NCBI RefSeq assembly: GCF_000576305.1
Contig: NZ_BAVZ01000003.1
Coordinates: 124,001 to 188,000, forward strand
Origin: Paenibacillus pini JCM 16418
GTDB taxonomy: Bacteria; Bacillota; Bacilli; Paenibacillales; Paenibacillaceae
Direction: 5' to 3'
DNA: 64,000 bases
The first letter of the stretch is position 1; each line of letters starts with the position of its first letter. Under the pieces are notes generated by a model. It searched no databases, was not told where the DNA came from, and saw nothing but the letters and a program-made list of their open reading frames with translations. Below, piece by piece: positions 38,247-47,968 of the stretch. The position numbers and the translations under genes are program-made.

Positions 38247-41200
38247 GTGCAATTAACGCATTTCGTGCAACAAATGTTAAATACAATAAACAGCAATTCG
38301 TCATGGATAACCTTTATCTATCTTTTGCAAATGATACTGACCTTGTGCATGCTTTGGCTACTATGCCGAATGGCTATGGGAAAGGCGTTATTTTGCAGTC
38401 GATCTTTCAAATTTTTAAGCCGTTGAAAGATTGGCAAAAAGGTAAGGGACGGGTATCGCAATTTTTTCACTCAACTAGCGGTTTTAACCCATATACATTA
38501 TATTCTGCTCTAGAATGGAAACTTGATGTTGCAGAAGGACGTTTTCTTATTACGGGTATCGCAATTTCGGCTCGAAGAGTTAAGGAAGATGATAGTGGTC
38601 CCAAAACAGATGTCTACTATAAGCTGTTCACAATTAAATGTGACTCATCGAGCGATCACCGTCTGGCCAATCTTCCTTACTGGGATGAGGAAACTGGCGA
38701 ATCTTGGCCCCTAAGCAAATGGGAAGACTACGCTAAAGAGTTCCCGCAGCAGATTCGTTTATACAATAAAGATGAACTTCGCAAATATAGAAGTTATTTG
38801 CAGGAAAATGGCATTTTCGCTGATGAGTGGGATGAAATGTACGAAATTAATCAAAATGAAGCAGGAACTACGATTTATTTTGAAAAATTAGGAGCAGATC
38901 ATAATGACGGTTTATTTCGGAAAGTAATTATTCCATCCATTGAGTCCAATCTACGCCGGCAAGTGAGTAAAGAGGGGCGAGACTTAAAAGAACTGTTTAT
39001 TGAGGTTGCTAAAATAGCACATAACTTAAATACACTTCTTTCAAGAAAATCTGCGATGACAGGTATACTAGGCATGCTTGAGGATGTCGATGCCGTTTAT
39101 TTAAAGTTGCAGGAAGCGGAGAAGGAGCTGAACAATCACGCACAACGAGGCAGCTACCTAAAATCCGGATTATTAGAGCGTATCGAGGAAGCGGAACGAG
39201 ATCTGGATACGCTTGAGAAAGAAAGGCAAGAAGCAGATGATGCTGAAATTGATGCTAGGTTCAATCTAAAGAATCTAACATATATCGAAGATCAATATAA
39301 GATTTCAGAACAAGGAAAGATGATTCGGGAGATGAAAGCAATTCTTGAAACCGAAACATCGAATGCAAGTGAAATAAAACGTCTGATGGATGAAGCAGAC
39401 CCTGCAATTATTCGTAAGGAGTATGAGGAAGCTTCTAGAAATTTAGATATTACGTTATCCCAAATCAAATCACTGATGATGAGGGAACAGCTTACAGATG
39501 TAAAGGCGCAACAAGAGGAATTGGAGAAAAACATTGAAAACGAATGGCCGAGTCTTCTCCAAGATCTCAGTCAAACGGTTAATCATGCAGTTGGGTATCA
39601 AAGTGTACTAAATACAAATATACAGATGGCTGAATCTGAACTTACAGAGCTACATAAAGAAATCAGTGATTTAAGTAAGGAAATTGGAACAACCGAGGAA
39701 CGGATAAGGGTTTTCCAAACCAAGTTAAATGAAACGTATACAAGGCACAATCTAACCGATCACTTTACTTTTTCTCAGCTTATTAAAATGACTGGCGAAG
39801 ATTATCAAAAATTTATCGAAAGTATTGAACAGGAAGAGGAAGTCCATCAGTTGTTAAGTCAGCAGTGCGCTGATCTTGAACGTGAGAAGGTAAAACTAGA
39901 AACGAAAGTGGAACATGAAGAAGCGTATATTCACTTGCTAAATGATAGATATAATAAGCAGTTAAACCTCGAAGTTGATGCAGCTATTAAGCTTCAACCG
40001 TTCTCAGGATCGTCCCTACCATGGCAGCAGGAGAAATACGTGGTTTGGCTTCAAGAACAACTCCCTGAGCTAACAGCAGAGGCATCTCGAAGAGAACAGA
40101 TTCTAAGACGCGAGGAAGAGGACATCCGTCGATTAGAAAGTGAGCACATGATTACGGAAGGTGGCTTTTGGGTTCCCAATTCAACCATCTTACAATTAAG
40201 GGACGTAATAAAGAGTCACGGATACACCTGTCTTTTGGGAACAGAATTTATACAAGAAAGGTCAGAAGTAGAGCAGGAGAGCTTAAGACAAAATGCGAAA
40301 CTTCTACCTTATGGACTCATAATTTTAGAGAATGAGCGAGAGCAGGTACTACATCTTACAGATTTTAAAAACCGTATCCTTTTCTATCCTGTTCCACTTT
40401 TTTCTGTTGAGATAATCGACAACATGTCTGCCCCAACATTTATTACTGTACCCAATCGATCCGAGGAAATTGCTTTTAACCCTGCGGTATTAGAATCGTA
40501 TTTGGCAGAATCAGAAGAAGAGGTAGTAAGGAGAAGAGAAAAATTAGGACTTGCTATCACTGAAATAAAAAACTTAAAAAGCGCACTTAAACTTACAGAA
40601 AAAGCACTGGATTCTGATAAATCTGCCGAACAACTAGGGGAAGAGTGCCAGGCGCTTGAAGATGCATGTGAACGCAAGAAAAAGCAGATTAATGATTATA
40701 AAAGTGATATTGAAGATCTCCAGAGCAAGATTGCTATCGTACGTAACACACTGCAGAAATCTCAAAAAGAATTGAAAGAAATTGAAACCAAAATGAACGC
40801 TCTTGAGGATTTAAACATCTCTTGGGTTGAACATCAATTGAACGAGAAAAAAATGAATGAACTTAATGGATCCGAGGAATTAGCAAAAGCGAAGATTCAA
40901 AAGATCTCAAGTAACAAACAGGCTACACAGCAAGAGCTGGAAGAGCAGAAGAAGTTATATTCCGATTGGAAAAACAGTATTCAACAGGAACTTAATCGCT
41001 ATCGCGAAGCAATTCCTTCTTTATCGGTATTTGATTTTCAATTAAATGAGCCGAGCTTCTTCCCGCCTTCATCTTGGCCAACAATTCCATTGAGTTTAGA
41101 AGACAATTTCAACAACTGGAGTATTTGCCAAAAGACATTAGAGCAGGCCAGCAGTGAAATGACGAGACTCGAAACTTTTAAAGCGATTTATGCAAAGCAA

Positions 41201-42708
41201 CAAGAGGAAAAGAGACGCGAGCTTATTGAGCTTGATGAAAAGTGGGCAAACAAAGTCCCGCCTACAGAATCACTTGACGTATTAAAGCAACGACGAAAAC
41301 AGTTTGCGGAGGAGTTTGAGACAGCTGACTTGAAAAGGCAGCAGTATGTTGTAAAATTAACTGATTTACAAAGTACAGAACGAGCGATGATCACTTACGC
41401 GGAGAAATTAAAGGTTGATATTGAGAAAGAATTCAAACAGCGGGAAGTGGACTTTAGAAGTGGTATTGATGTGGATTATCAGCGGAAGGAATTCAATTAT
41501 AAGTTATCCCAAGCAAACGAAAAGTTAAAGAATGCTAGAAACAGTATTTCTGATACTTACAAGAAAAAATTGATTTGGGAGCAATCGAGCGAGGCTTTGC
41601 AGCACCTTAGTGAAAGCAAACATCGTGTACCTAGAGAAGTTTATTTTGAGGTAGGTACAGATGCAAAGAGCACTGTTAGGGACTGGGTTACGAGGGCTTC
41701 TATACTAGACAAGGAGCTTCGTTACGTTAACACAAGATGTTCAGATGCAGTGAAGGATGTACAGAAAAGGATTAAGGAAGCCAAGTGGGATGATGAGATG
41801 AAACAGCATGGGGAAGACTTTTTCGATAGTCTTCTTGACATAGGAGAGGCAATTCATGTTCGACTTAAAATTTCAGAAGCCAAATATATATATGAAGGCA
41901 TTATTGAACGTGAGGAAGAAAATCTTAACCAAGCACAGGAAGCGGAGCTCAGATGGGTACAAACCGCTACGGAACATAGCCGGCAAATCATTAATCACAT
42001 TCATGAGATGGTAAAAGGTATGTCGATCAGGAATCGCTATAATATTTCATTCCCGCTAATGAAACTCAAAGAAGAAAGTATGCCGCGGATTGAAGATGTT
42101 GAAGGGCGAATGAAGGATCTATTCCGTCAAACGCTGCGGTTTTAGAGGATAAGAAGGTTGAGTTTAGCAGGCTCCAGAAAAATGAGCTAGGTGATCGTTT
42201 GGATCCCGGTGATGTGGTGTATGCAGCTTATAACTACACCTTCCCAACGATGCAAGTTTACAACATGAACGTTGAGAATTCTTTTTGGGTAGACAAGCCT
42301 TACGAAAAGTATTTCAAAGATTGGGAAGTATTCTTGCAAGGATCGGATGAGGAGTCGACAGGCAGTGGAGGACAGCGACTTGCAGCATTCACACTGTTGT
42401 CGATCATGATTACGACACAAAAAAGGCGTCGTGATAAACACTCGAAACGATCTGTACTTATCAACGACAATCCGTTTGCTAATGCAGTATCTGAGCATGT
42501 CCTAGACCCAATCTTCCGTGTAGCAGATGCCCTTGGTATTCAATGGATAGTTGTTGCTCCTCCAGAATTAGTTAAAATGGAAGTGAGCGAGAGGTTTCCG
42601 TCTTATTATGCTTTGGATCTTGAATCGGATGGAACTGGAAAGAGAAAAGCTGTTGTATCAAGTAGGTATATTCGAAACAAATTTGACTTTCAACAAATAA
42701 CATTTTAA
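38243..42708 (+). pseudogene. jetC: Wadjet SMC-like ATPase JetC, one frameshift before the C-terminal ATPase half
   Basis: ATG 38243 follows acaggga. The N-terminal ATPase half has Walker A MPNGYGKGVILQ, with Lys47 followed by Gly48 instead of the usual Ser/Thr. Long coiled coils (~265-600 and ~780-1240) flank a hinge-like region near 620-760. The frame stops at 42145 in a TTTT run; adding one T continues LEDKKVEFSRLQKNELGDRL into the C-terminal half (to 42708). That half has the ABC signature STGSGGQRLAAF, the Walker B/D-loop region VLINDNPF and VVAPPE. The restored protein is 1488 residues. Without the C-terminal half no ATP can be hydrolysed, so Wadjet is inactive unless the lesion is a sequencing error. 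Confidence 0.85.
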
Positions 42709-42870
42709 AGTTTTTATGAATTTCGAAATACTAAGTGTTCCCCTTTGAATAGTTTTGGTAAACACAGGAAGGATTTTAAGGGGACATTTCAACGAAAAGT
42801 AAACTTGTCCGTGTTCATTTTTAACATGGGAGAGGTAATCTTGGGTGAATCATCATAATATATACAATGT

Positions 42871-42906
42871 AGCGGGGTCATTATGAGATCCCGCTCTTTT
42901 TTAATT
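42871..42906 (+). terminator. Terminator of the Wadjet operon
   Basis: agcggggtc / gatcccgct stem with a T-rich tail ctctttttt. The rest of 42709-43025 has no gene; it contains a GGAGGT site before ATG 43026. Confidence 0.75.
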
Positions 42907-43025
42907 ATTTGAATCACTGGGGAACAGGACATTTTAAGTATAGTTTCTCTATTAGTGTAAGTGAAAATTAAAAGGTAGTGTATAATGATTAATTAAAAGT
43001 TGTATGACTGCGGAGGTATTTCAAG

Positions 43026-44222
43026 ATGACAATAGCTTTAGTATATCGAGATGGTCCTGAAGCTTTCTTTATTCAAGATTTTCGAATAACGCATGATCCT
43101 GGTGACAAACAAATAGATGCCATGATGAAGTATAAAGAATTTGGAGAAAGATTAGGGATTTTTTTTGCAGGTGATGTTACAACTTTCAAACGTCTAATTC
43201 CCTATATTCAAAGTATAGAACATGATATTACAATGGAGAACATAATTGATCCTGAAGGCCCGTTGGCTAGAGAGATCGAAAGGTATATGATGAACAATCC
43301 CGATAATTTAACGTTAGATCGTTCTCGTAATGTCGAGTTAATTGGATTCATAATAGATGAGATGACTGAAGCAAACGAATGTTTTTATGTTGAAGGAACA
43401 CTCGGTTTAGGGAGCCGCACTACGCAAGTTCCCCAGAGAAGTGCTTTTGTTATTGGTTCTGGAAAACACATACCTGATATTTCTCGAAGGCTAACCAACA
43501 TTGCTACACAAGTAATTTTAAAGGGGTATCCTATAACTGATGCACTTGATATAGCAAAAAATTCCTTAAAAGACATTATTGCAAGATGCGGATCTTCCGT
43601 TTACCGAAAGTTAGGGATATCACCAGTTTTTGCTGGTTCAGTCATGAATAAGAGCCATTTCTTAATGATCGGGGAACAAATAACTGGGAATCATTACACT
43701 TCAGATTTTGATCCATATGGTTCTACACCTCCAATGACTTTCGATTATTCTTTTTCGAGAGTGAATGGACAAATCATGCTTACGGATCATATAAGCGGGA
43801 AAGAAATATCTTTAGATGAAGTAGAGTCATACATCGAGAGACCTGATTCTGAATTATTTGACCCTGAACAACTAACCCAGTTATTCGATCCTTCAGAGCA
43901 TTCTAACTCAAATGGAGTTGTTTATATTATTAATCAATGGGTTATTGGTGACTATTCTATTTCTCGAACTATAGATAAGACATATGTAATAAAAGGTAAA
44001 GAAAAGAAAGACTTATGCAATCCAGACTACCAGCGGTTGGCAGATGGAAGTAAAACAAACAAAACTCTCGTGGAAACAACACGGTACATCCGTAGTGGGA
44101 AACATTTTTTAATTGTTCCTACACATTTACAAGTTAACTTTGAACGAAACATATGCAAAGATCTTTTCAATCATCGTTGGTTTAATAAGCACGTTGCAAA
44201 TTATAATGATCTCTATCGTTAA
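43026..44222 (+). CDS. Proteasome-like Ntn-hydrolase protein (398 aa), putative defense-associated peptidase
   Basis: The ATG follows cggaggt. After Met removal the chain starts with Thr (MTIALVYRDG). The layout matches a proteasome/HslV beta subunit: Thr1, then QDFR with Asp at mature position 17 and Arg at 19, Lys candidates at mature positions 34/36 (MKYKEF) where Lys33 is expected, then GIFFAGDVTTFKRL, the usual G-x-x-A-G. An Ntn fold occupies the first ~220 residues (ALDIAKNSLKDII). The extra ~170-residue C-terminus (from ~225, with SFSRVNGQIMLTDHISGKEIS and NQWVIGDYSIS) is unknown. No pro-peptide or AAA unfoldase gene is adjacent. It lies directly after the Wadjet operon and is followed by a 65-residue ORF. 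Fold assignment is by eye. Confidence 0.65.
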   Translation: MTIALVYRDGPEAFFIQDFRITHDPGDKQIDAMMKYKEFGERLGIFFAGDVTTFKRLIPYIQSIEHDITMENIIDPEGPLAREIERYMMNNPDNLTLDRSRNVELIGFIIDEMTEANECFYVEGTLGLGSRTTQVPQRSAFVIGSGKHIPDISRRLTNIATQVILKGYPITDALDIAKNSLKDIIARCGSSVYRKLGISPVFAGSVMNKSHFLMIGEQITGNHYTSDFDPYGSTPPMTFDYSFSRVNGQIMLTDHISGKEISLDEVESYIERPDSELFDPEQLTQLFDPSEHSNSNGVVYIINQWVIGDYSISRTIDKTYVIKGKEKKDLCNPDYQRLADGSKTNKTLVETTRYIRSGKHFLIVPTHLQVNFERNICKDLFNHRWFNKHVANYNDLYR

Positions 44223-44302
44223 AGATATCGTACTAAATGGAATAATAAAATAAGACGTTTATTTATTGATTAGTTTAGATACGATATGAGGAGATGTATT
44301 CA

Positions 44303-44500
44303 TTGTTTGATAATAATATTGAACTCTTAAATAGCTATTCCGATGATATTATTTTTATCAAAGATAGTAGGAAGGCATATCTCACACATCCTCTTGTCAG
44401 AGGCAAATCTGTTAAGATGTGGTTTGATTCATTCTGTACAAGAACAGAAATTGAATCAAAAACAATTTTGATAATAGAAGAATTTGAGCTAGGGACATAA
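44303..44500 (+). CDS. Small hypothetical protein (65 aa)
   Basis: TTG 44303 is 10 bases after gaggag; the ATG at 44294 is too close to that site. The product LFDNNIELLNSYSDDIIFIKDSRKAYLTHP...IIEEFELGT is acidic with alternating hydrophobic residues. It follows the Ntn-hydrolase by ~80 bases on the same strand and may be a partner or inhibitor. No family recognised. Confidence 0.5.
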   Translation: MFDNNIELLNSYSDDIIFIKDSRKAYLTHPLVRGKSVKMWFDSFCTRTEIESKTILIIEEFELGT

Positions 44501-44527
44501 TGAATGTTCGTCGTGAACATTGGGGAT

Positions 44528-44576
44528 TTGATGTCGAGGGACAAGAACATGGTCTCATTGAAAGTGGTAATATCCC
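44528..44576. repeat. Dispersed repeat family B, half copy cut by an IS3 end
   Basis: gagggacaagaacatggtct is the left end of family B. The sequence then passes into ccctttaagtagacactcag, resembling an IS150-group IS3 terminus. Confidence 0.55.
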
Positions 44577-44656
44577 CTTTAAGTAGACACTCAGAAAAAA
44601 CCTTGTGGTACCATAAGGAACGAGTGCGACTTGGCGACTTGGAGGGGGTTTTTTTT

Positions 44657-44892
44657 ATGGCTAAAAAGGGACAAAAATTTAATCAGTATACAGTGGAATT
44701 TAAGTTAGCTGCAGTTCAGGAATACATGAAGGGAACGTCCAGTTATAAAATGGTAGCAGAAAAACTAGACATCAGAAACTGTACACAATTGAAGGTATGG
44801 GTAAAGAAGTGGCAAGCTGGGGAAAGCTTTGACGTACGCTCAGATAAGCAATCCTCACTTCGTGCAGGGCGTCTTAAATTCCATTTTCGTTG
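44657..44892 (+). pseudogene. IS3 family OrfA remnant
   Basis: ATG 44657 follows ggagggg. MAKKGQKFNQYTVEFKLAAVQEYMKGTSSYKMVAEKLDIRNCTQLKVWVKKW is the HTH-bearing start of an IS150-group OrfA. After ~65 residues the sequence changes character and ends, without the leucine zipper or OrfB. The upstream 44572-44590 (ccctttaagtagacactcag) is its likely terminal repeat. Confidence 0.7.
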
Positions 44893-45450
44893 AGTGACCG
44901 TAGAATGGATGAACCTTTTACTTGCACATGTGGTTATAAGTTGGCTGAGTTCTCACATTGGTCAGAATGGAAACAAACTTTTGATATTAAAGATCCTTCT
45001 ATGGAGTATTGGTTGAAGGGAGCGGGCAGGAGTAACACTGAACGCTTTATATTTGATCCAATAACAGTAAAATTAAATTTGTTTAACTCAAAGCCAACAA
45101 TAACTTACGTAACATTACATAGGAGGGCGACTAACAAAAAAAGTTTTTTGGATCAATTATTCACTGAAAATATAAATTGTTTCAAAGCCATCGACCGGTA
45201 TATTCAAAAGAAATTTTTAAAAAGACACAAAATGTGTATCGCTTCATTTCAAAATCTTCTAAAGCATGAAAAAGGTGACTTTCCACCGATTTGCCCCTAT
45301 GCATATGCTTATGTGTTATGGAAACATACGTCACTTCAAACACCCAAGTTTTATAGCAATTCTAAGTTTGGTGACCTTAACACATATGATGGAAAATCAT
45401 ATGTCACAAAGTTATTCGAAAAGAAGATTGATTACATAAAAAAATACTGA
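44890..45450 (+). CDS. Hypothetical protein beginning at an IS3 remnant junction (186 aa)
   Basis: TTG 44890 overlaps the stop of the OrfA remnant, with no good ribosome site; ATG 44908 is an alternative. The protein starts MDEPFTCTCGYKLAEFSHWSEW (a CxC pair, possibly part of a Zn knuckle whose other half is lost) and continues with basic and aromatic-rich sequence (KSFLDQLFTENINCFKAIDRYIQKKFLKRHK). The IS3 insertion may have removed its true N-terminus. A second unknown gene follows 8 bases later. Function unknown. Confidence 0.5.
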   Translation: MSDRRMDEPFTCTCGYKLAEFSHWSEWKQTFDIKDPSMEYWLKGAGRSNTERFIFDPITVKLNLFNSKPTITYVTLHRRATNKKSFLDQLFTENINCFKAIDRYIQKKFLKRHKMCIASFQNLLKHEKGDFPPICPYAYAYVLWKHTSLQTPKFYSNSKFGDLNTYDGKSYVTKLFEKKIDYIKKY

Positions 45451-45458
45451 TTTCTCAA

Positions 45459-45893
45459 ATGAATCTTTCTAATGTTGAAAGTAGGCCGGTATTTCATCAA
45501 ATTCTGAATCGTTACACTTCAGAATTAATATTAAATTATTTCCACCAATGGTTAGCCATTGCTGAAGAAGGGGCAAGACTTACTGTCGCACCAAAATGGA
45601 AACAGATCAATGAAATGATTGAAATGAGCTTACCGTCGATAATCTTTAAATTAAATATTGATTCAGAAAATAGGATAGATACAGTTAAAGTCTATTATGA
45701 AAACAATAGAAGCGATCTACCAATTAATCTAATATGTACGAATAGTTCCATCAATACGAAGAATGAAATTCAAAAAATGAAATCTTATATTCCGTCAGTG
45801 GTTGCGATGAAAATATTTGACAACCCAACACAAGAAAATAAATTACTTCGTGAATATGTTGATAACTATGTAAACAGATTTTCATTTAAATAA
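45459..45893 (+). CDS. Hypothetical protein (144 aa)
   Basis: ATG 45459 starts 8 bases after the preceding stop, so the two genes are probably translated together. Mixed alpha/beta composition (VFHQILNRYTSELILNYFHQWLAIAEEGARL; FKLNIDSENRIDTVKVYYENN). No domain recognised. A very strong terminator follows, supporting a real transcription unit. Confidence 0.55.
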   Translation: MNLSNVESRPVFHQILNRYTSELILNYFHQWLAIAEEGARLTVAPKWKQINEMIEMSLPSIIFKLNIDSENRIDTVKVYYENNRSDLPINLICTNSSINTKNEIQKMKSYIPSVVAMKIFDNPTQENKLLREYVDNYVNRFSFK

Positions 45894-45894
45894 G

Positions 45895-45959
45895 TCAAAA
45901 ACAAAAACAACAAACCATCATTCAAGGACTGAGTGATGGTTTGTTGTTTTTGTTTTTTT
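45895..45959 (+). terminator. Very strong terminator
   Basis: ~24-bp nearly perfect stem (tcaaaaacaaaaacaacaaa... / ...tttgttgtttttgttttt) around a 13-base loop. Confidence 0.88.
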
Positions 45960-46002
45960 ACTATTCATTTAATAAAGAATGATGATCGAGAATGGTGTGG
46001 GG

Positions 46003-46130
46003 AATGTTATCAAGTTCTTGTCATTTATGTTATCAAGTTCTTGTCGTCCGACATTATTAAAAAGAAAAAAGGAAAAGGAAGGAAAGTGTAAGATGACAAG
46101 AATATGTTCCGATTGCCGTTTGATCGGAAA
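46003..46130. repeat. Dispersed repeat family B, rearranged copies
   Basis: Tandem ttatcaagttcttgtc at 46007 and 46029, then forward atgacaagaatatgttccga (46093) and gatcggaaacatatgctta. Confidence 0.6.
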
Positions 46131-46154
46131 CATATGCTTATACACTAAAGAAAC

Positions 46155-46290
46155 GATGTGGCAGTATCAACTTTACTTAAGCTAAAAACCCTAGGAAATC
46201 AGGCCTTCATTCATGTAAGGAAAAAATCATGTCATGATAATGCACAATATTACCTAAATTGTATTCGCATTACTGTTTTCGAGATTATTT
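46155..46290 (+). pseudogene. Possible IS3 OrfB scrap
   Basis: LKTLGNQAFIHVRKKSCHDNAQ weakly resembles the SMSRKGNCxDNA motif of IS3 OrfB transposases. If correct, it is the partner of the OrfA remnant at 44657. No start or other motif. The remaining bases up to 46375 show no gene. Confidence 0.25.
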
Positions 46291-46375
46291 GCAGGAATAA
46301 AGTCCCTATTGTCGAATTTGTAACATATTCCGCGTTGAAATATTACAAAGTATTTAAGAATTGGGTGGTGTCGAA

Positions 46376-47968
46376 TTGTTAGAACGAGTCATTATTGATA
46401 ACTATAAATCCTTTATGCACTTCGAAATATCACTACGTAATGATGTTAACATTATTGTAGGGGACAACGAAGCTGGTAAATCATCTCTTTTAGAGGCAAT
46501 TAATATTGCATTGACCGGGCAATTAGGCGGAAAGAATATTATGTTTGAATTATCACCGCACTTGTTTAATATTCATGCTGTAAAGACATATATAGAAGAA
46601 CTTCAACGTGGACAAAATCCAACATTGCCGGAGATCCGGATTGAGCTATATTTAAAAAGTGATAAGGAAACAGAGACACTTGCGGGTACTAATAATTCTA
46701 AAAAGGAAAACGTCCCCGGTATTACATTCTCAATTGAATTTAATGATGAATTTACTGAAGAATATCAAAATTATGTTAAGTCACCTCTTGAAATACGTAC
46801 GATTCCTATTGAATACTACACTATAAAATGGTATGCGTTTTCTAACTCGGCAATAACTACTAGAAGTATTCCAATTAATGTTTCACTTATAGATACAACA
46901 CTACATAAATCGCCAAACGGCGCTGATCAATACATATCTAAAATTATAACAGATTCCTTGGATGTAAAAGAGCGTGTTAATATGGCATTGGATTATCGCA
47001 GGCTTAGAGAGCTTTTTGCTGAAAGACCAGCTATAAAAAGTATTAATGGTAGATTGGCGGCTCAAAAAGGTGAACTCTCTGACAAAGATCTGACAGTATC
47101 CTTTGATATTTCTCAAAAAACTAGCTGGGAATCGGGATTAACATCATATCTTGATGAAGTACCCTTCCAAAATAGTGGGAAAGGCGAGCAGAATGCCGTG
47201 AAAATGAAATTGGCTATTGAGATGAAGGCTCACAAATCCCAATTGATTCTAATAGAAGAGCCTGAGAATCATTTGTCCTTTTCTAGTATGAACAAATTAA
47301 TTAACCAAATTAGTCGCAAATGTGGAGATAAACAGCTAATTATTACAACACATAGCACATATGTACTTAACAAGATGGGTTTAGAAAAACTTATTTTATT
47401 GAAAAATGGAAAGTGCCTCACTTTACGAGAACTCACTGAGGATACACAAAACTATTTCATGAAATTACCTGGATTTGACACTCTCAGGATGTTGTTAGCC
47501 AAAAGATCAATCTTAGTGGAAGGACCTTCGGATGAGTTAATGATTCAAAAAGCATATTATAAAGTTCATGGTAAACTACCAATTGAAGATGGGGTCGATG
47601 TAATCTCAGTCAATGCCTTGGCCTTTAAACGTTTTTTGGAAATCGCTAAAGTTCTTCAATTGGATGTTCGTGTGGTAACAGATAATGATGGTGACCTGAT
47701 AAAGTTAAGTGAAAAGTATGAAGAATACTTAAATCTAGATAATATTATGATATGTTTTGATGAAGATATTTCATATCCAACGCTTGAACCTCAATTGGTT
47801 AAGTCTAATGATCTTGATTTATTAAATCGTATTTTCAATCGAAAATATACAACACAACAAGAAATGATGCACTTTATGAAATCCAATAAGGCTGATTGTG
47901 CGTTACTCTTATTCGAAACAAAAGAAGATGTTAACATACCGGGGTATATCAATGCAGCAATCAATTAA
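46376..47968 (+). CDS. OLD family ATP-dependent nuclease, Gabija GajA-like
   Basis: The likely start is TTG 46376 (LERVIIDNYKSFMHFEISL), ~530 residues. ABC-type ATPase parts: Walker A GDNEAGKSS, a Gln-rich central region, Walker B LILIEEPENHLS and the THSTYVL His switch. The C-terminal TOPRIM nuclease follows: ILVEGPSDELMI (Glu) and VVTDNDGDLI (DxD). OLD proteins paired with a UvrD-like helicase are class 2 OLD; Gabija GajA is the best-known example and senses nucleotide depletion to cut phage DNA. The next gene is such a helicase and overlaps by 17 bases. Slightly shorter than typical GajA (~580). Confidence 0.82.
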   Translation: MLERVIIDNYKSFMHFEISLRNDVNIIVGDNEAGKSSLLEAINIALTGQLGGKNIMFELSPHLFNIHAVKTYIEELQRGQNPTLPEIRIELYLKSDKETETLAGTNNSKKENVPGITFSIEFNDEFTEEYQNYVKSPLEIRTIPIEYYTIKWYAFSNSAITTRSIPINVSLIDTTLHKSPNGADQYISKIITDSLDVKERVNMALDYRRLRELFAERPAIKSINGRLAAQKGELSDKDLTVSFDISQKTSWESGLTSYLDEVPFQNSGKGEQNAVKMKLAIEMKAHKSQLILIEEPENHLSFSSMNKLINQISRKCGDKQLIITTHSTYVLNKMGLEKLILLKNGKCLTLRELTEDTQNYFMKLPGFDTLRMLLAKRSILVEGPSDELMIQKAYYKVHGKLPIEDGVDVISVNALAFKRFLEIAKVLQLDVRVVTDNDGDLIKLSEKYEEYLNLDNIMICFDEDISYPTLEPQLVKSNDLDLLNRIFNRKYTTQQEMMHFMKSNKADCALLLFETKEDVNIPGYINAAIN

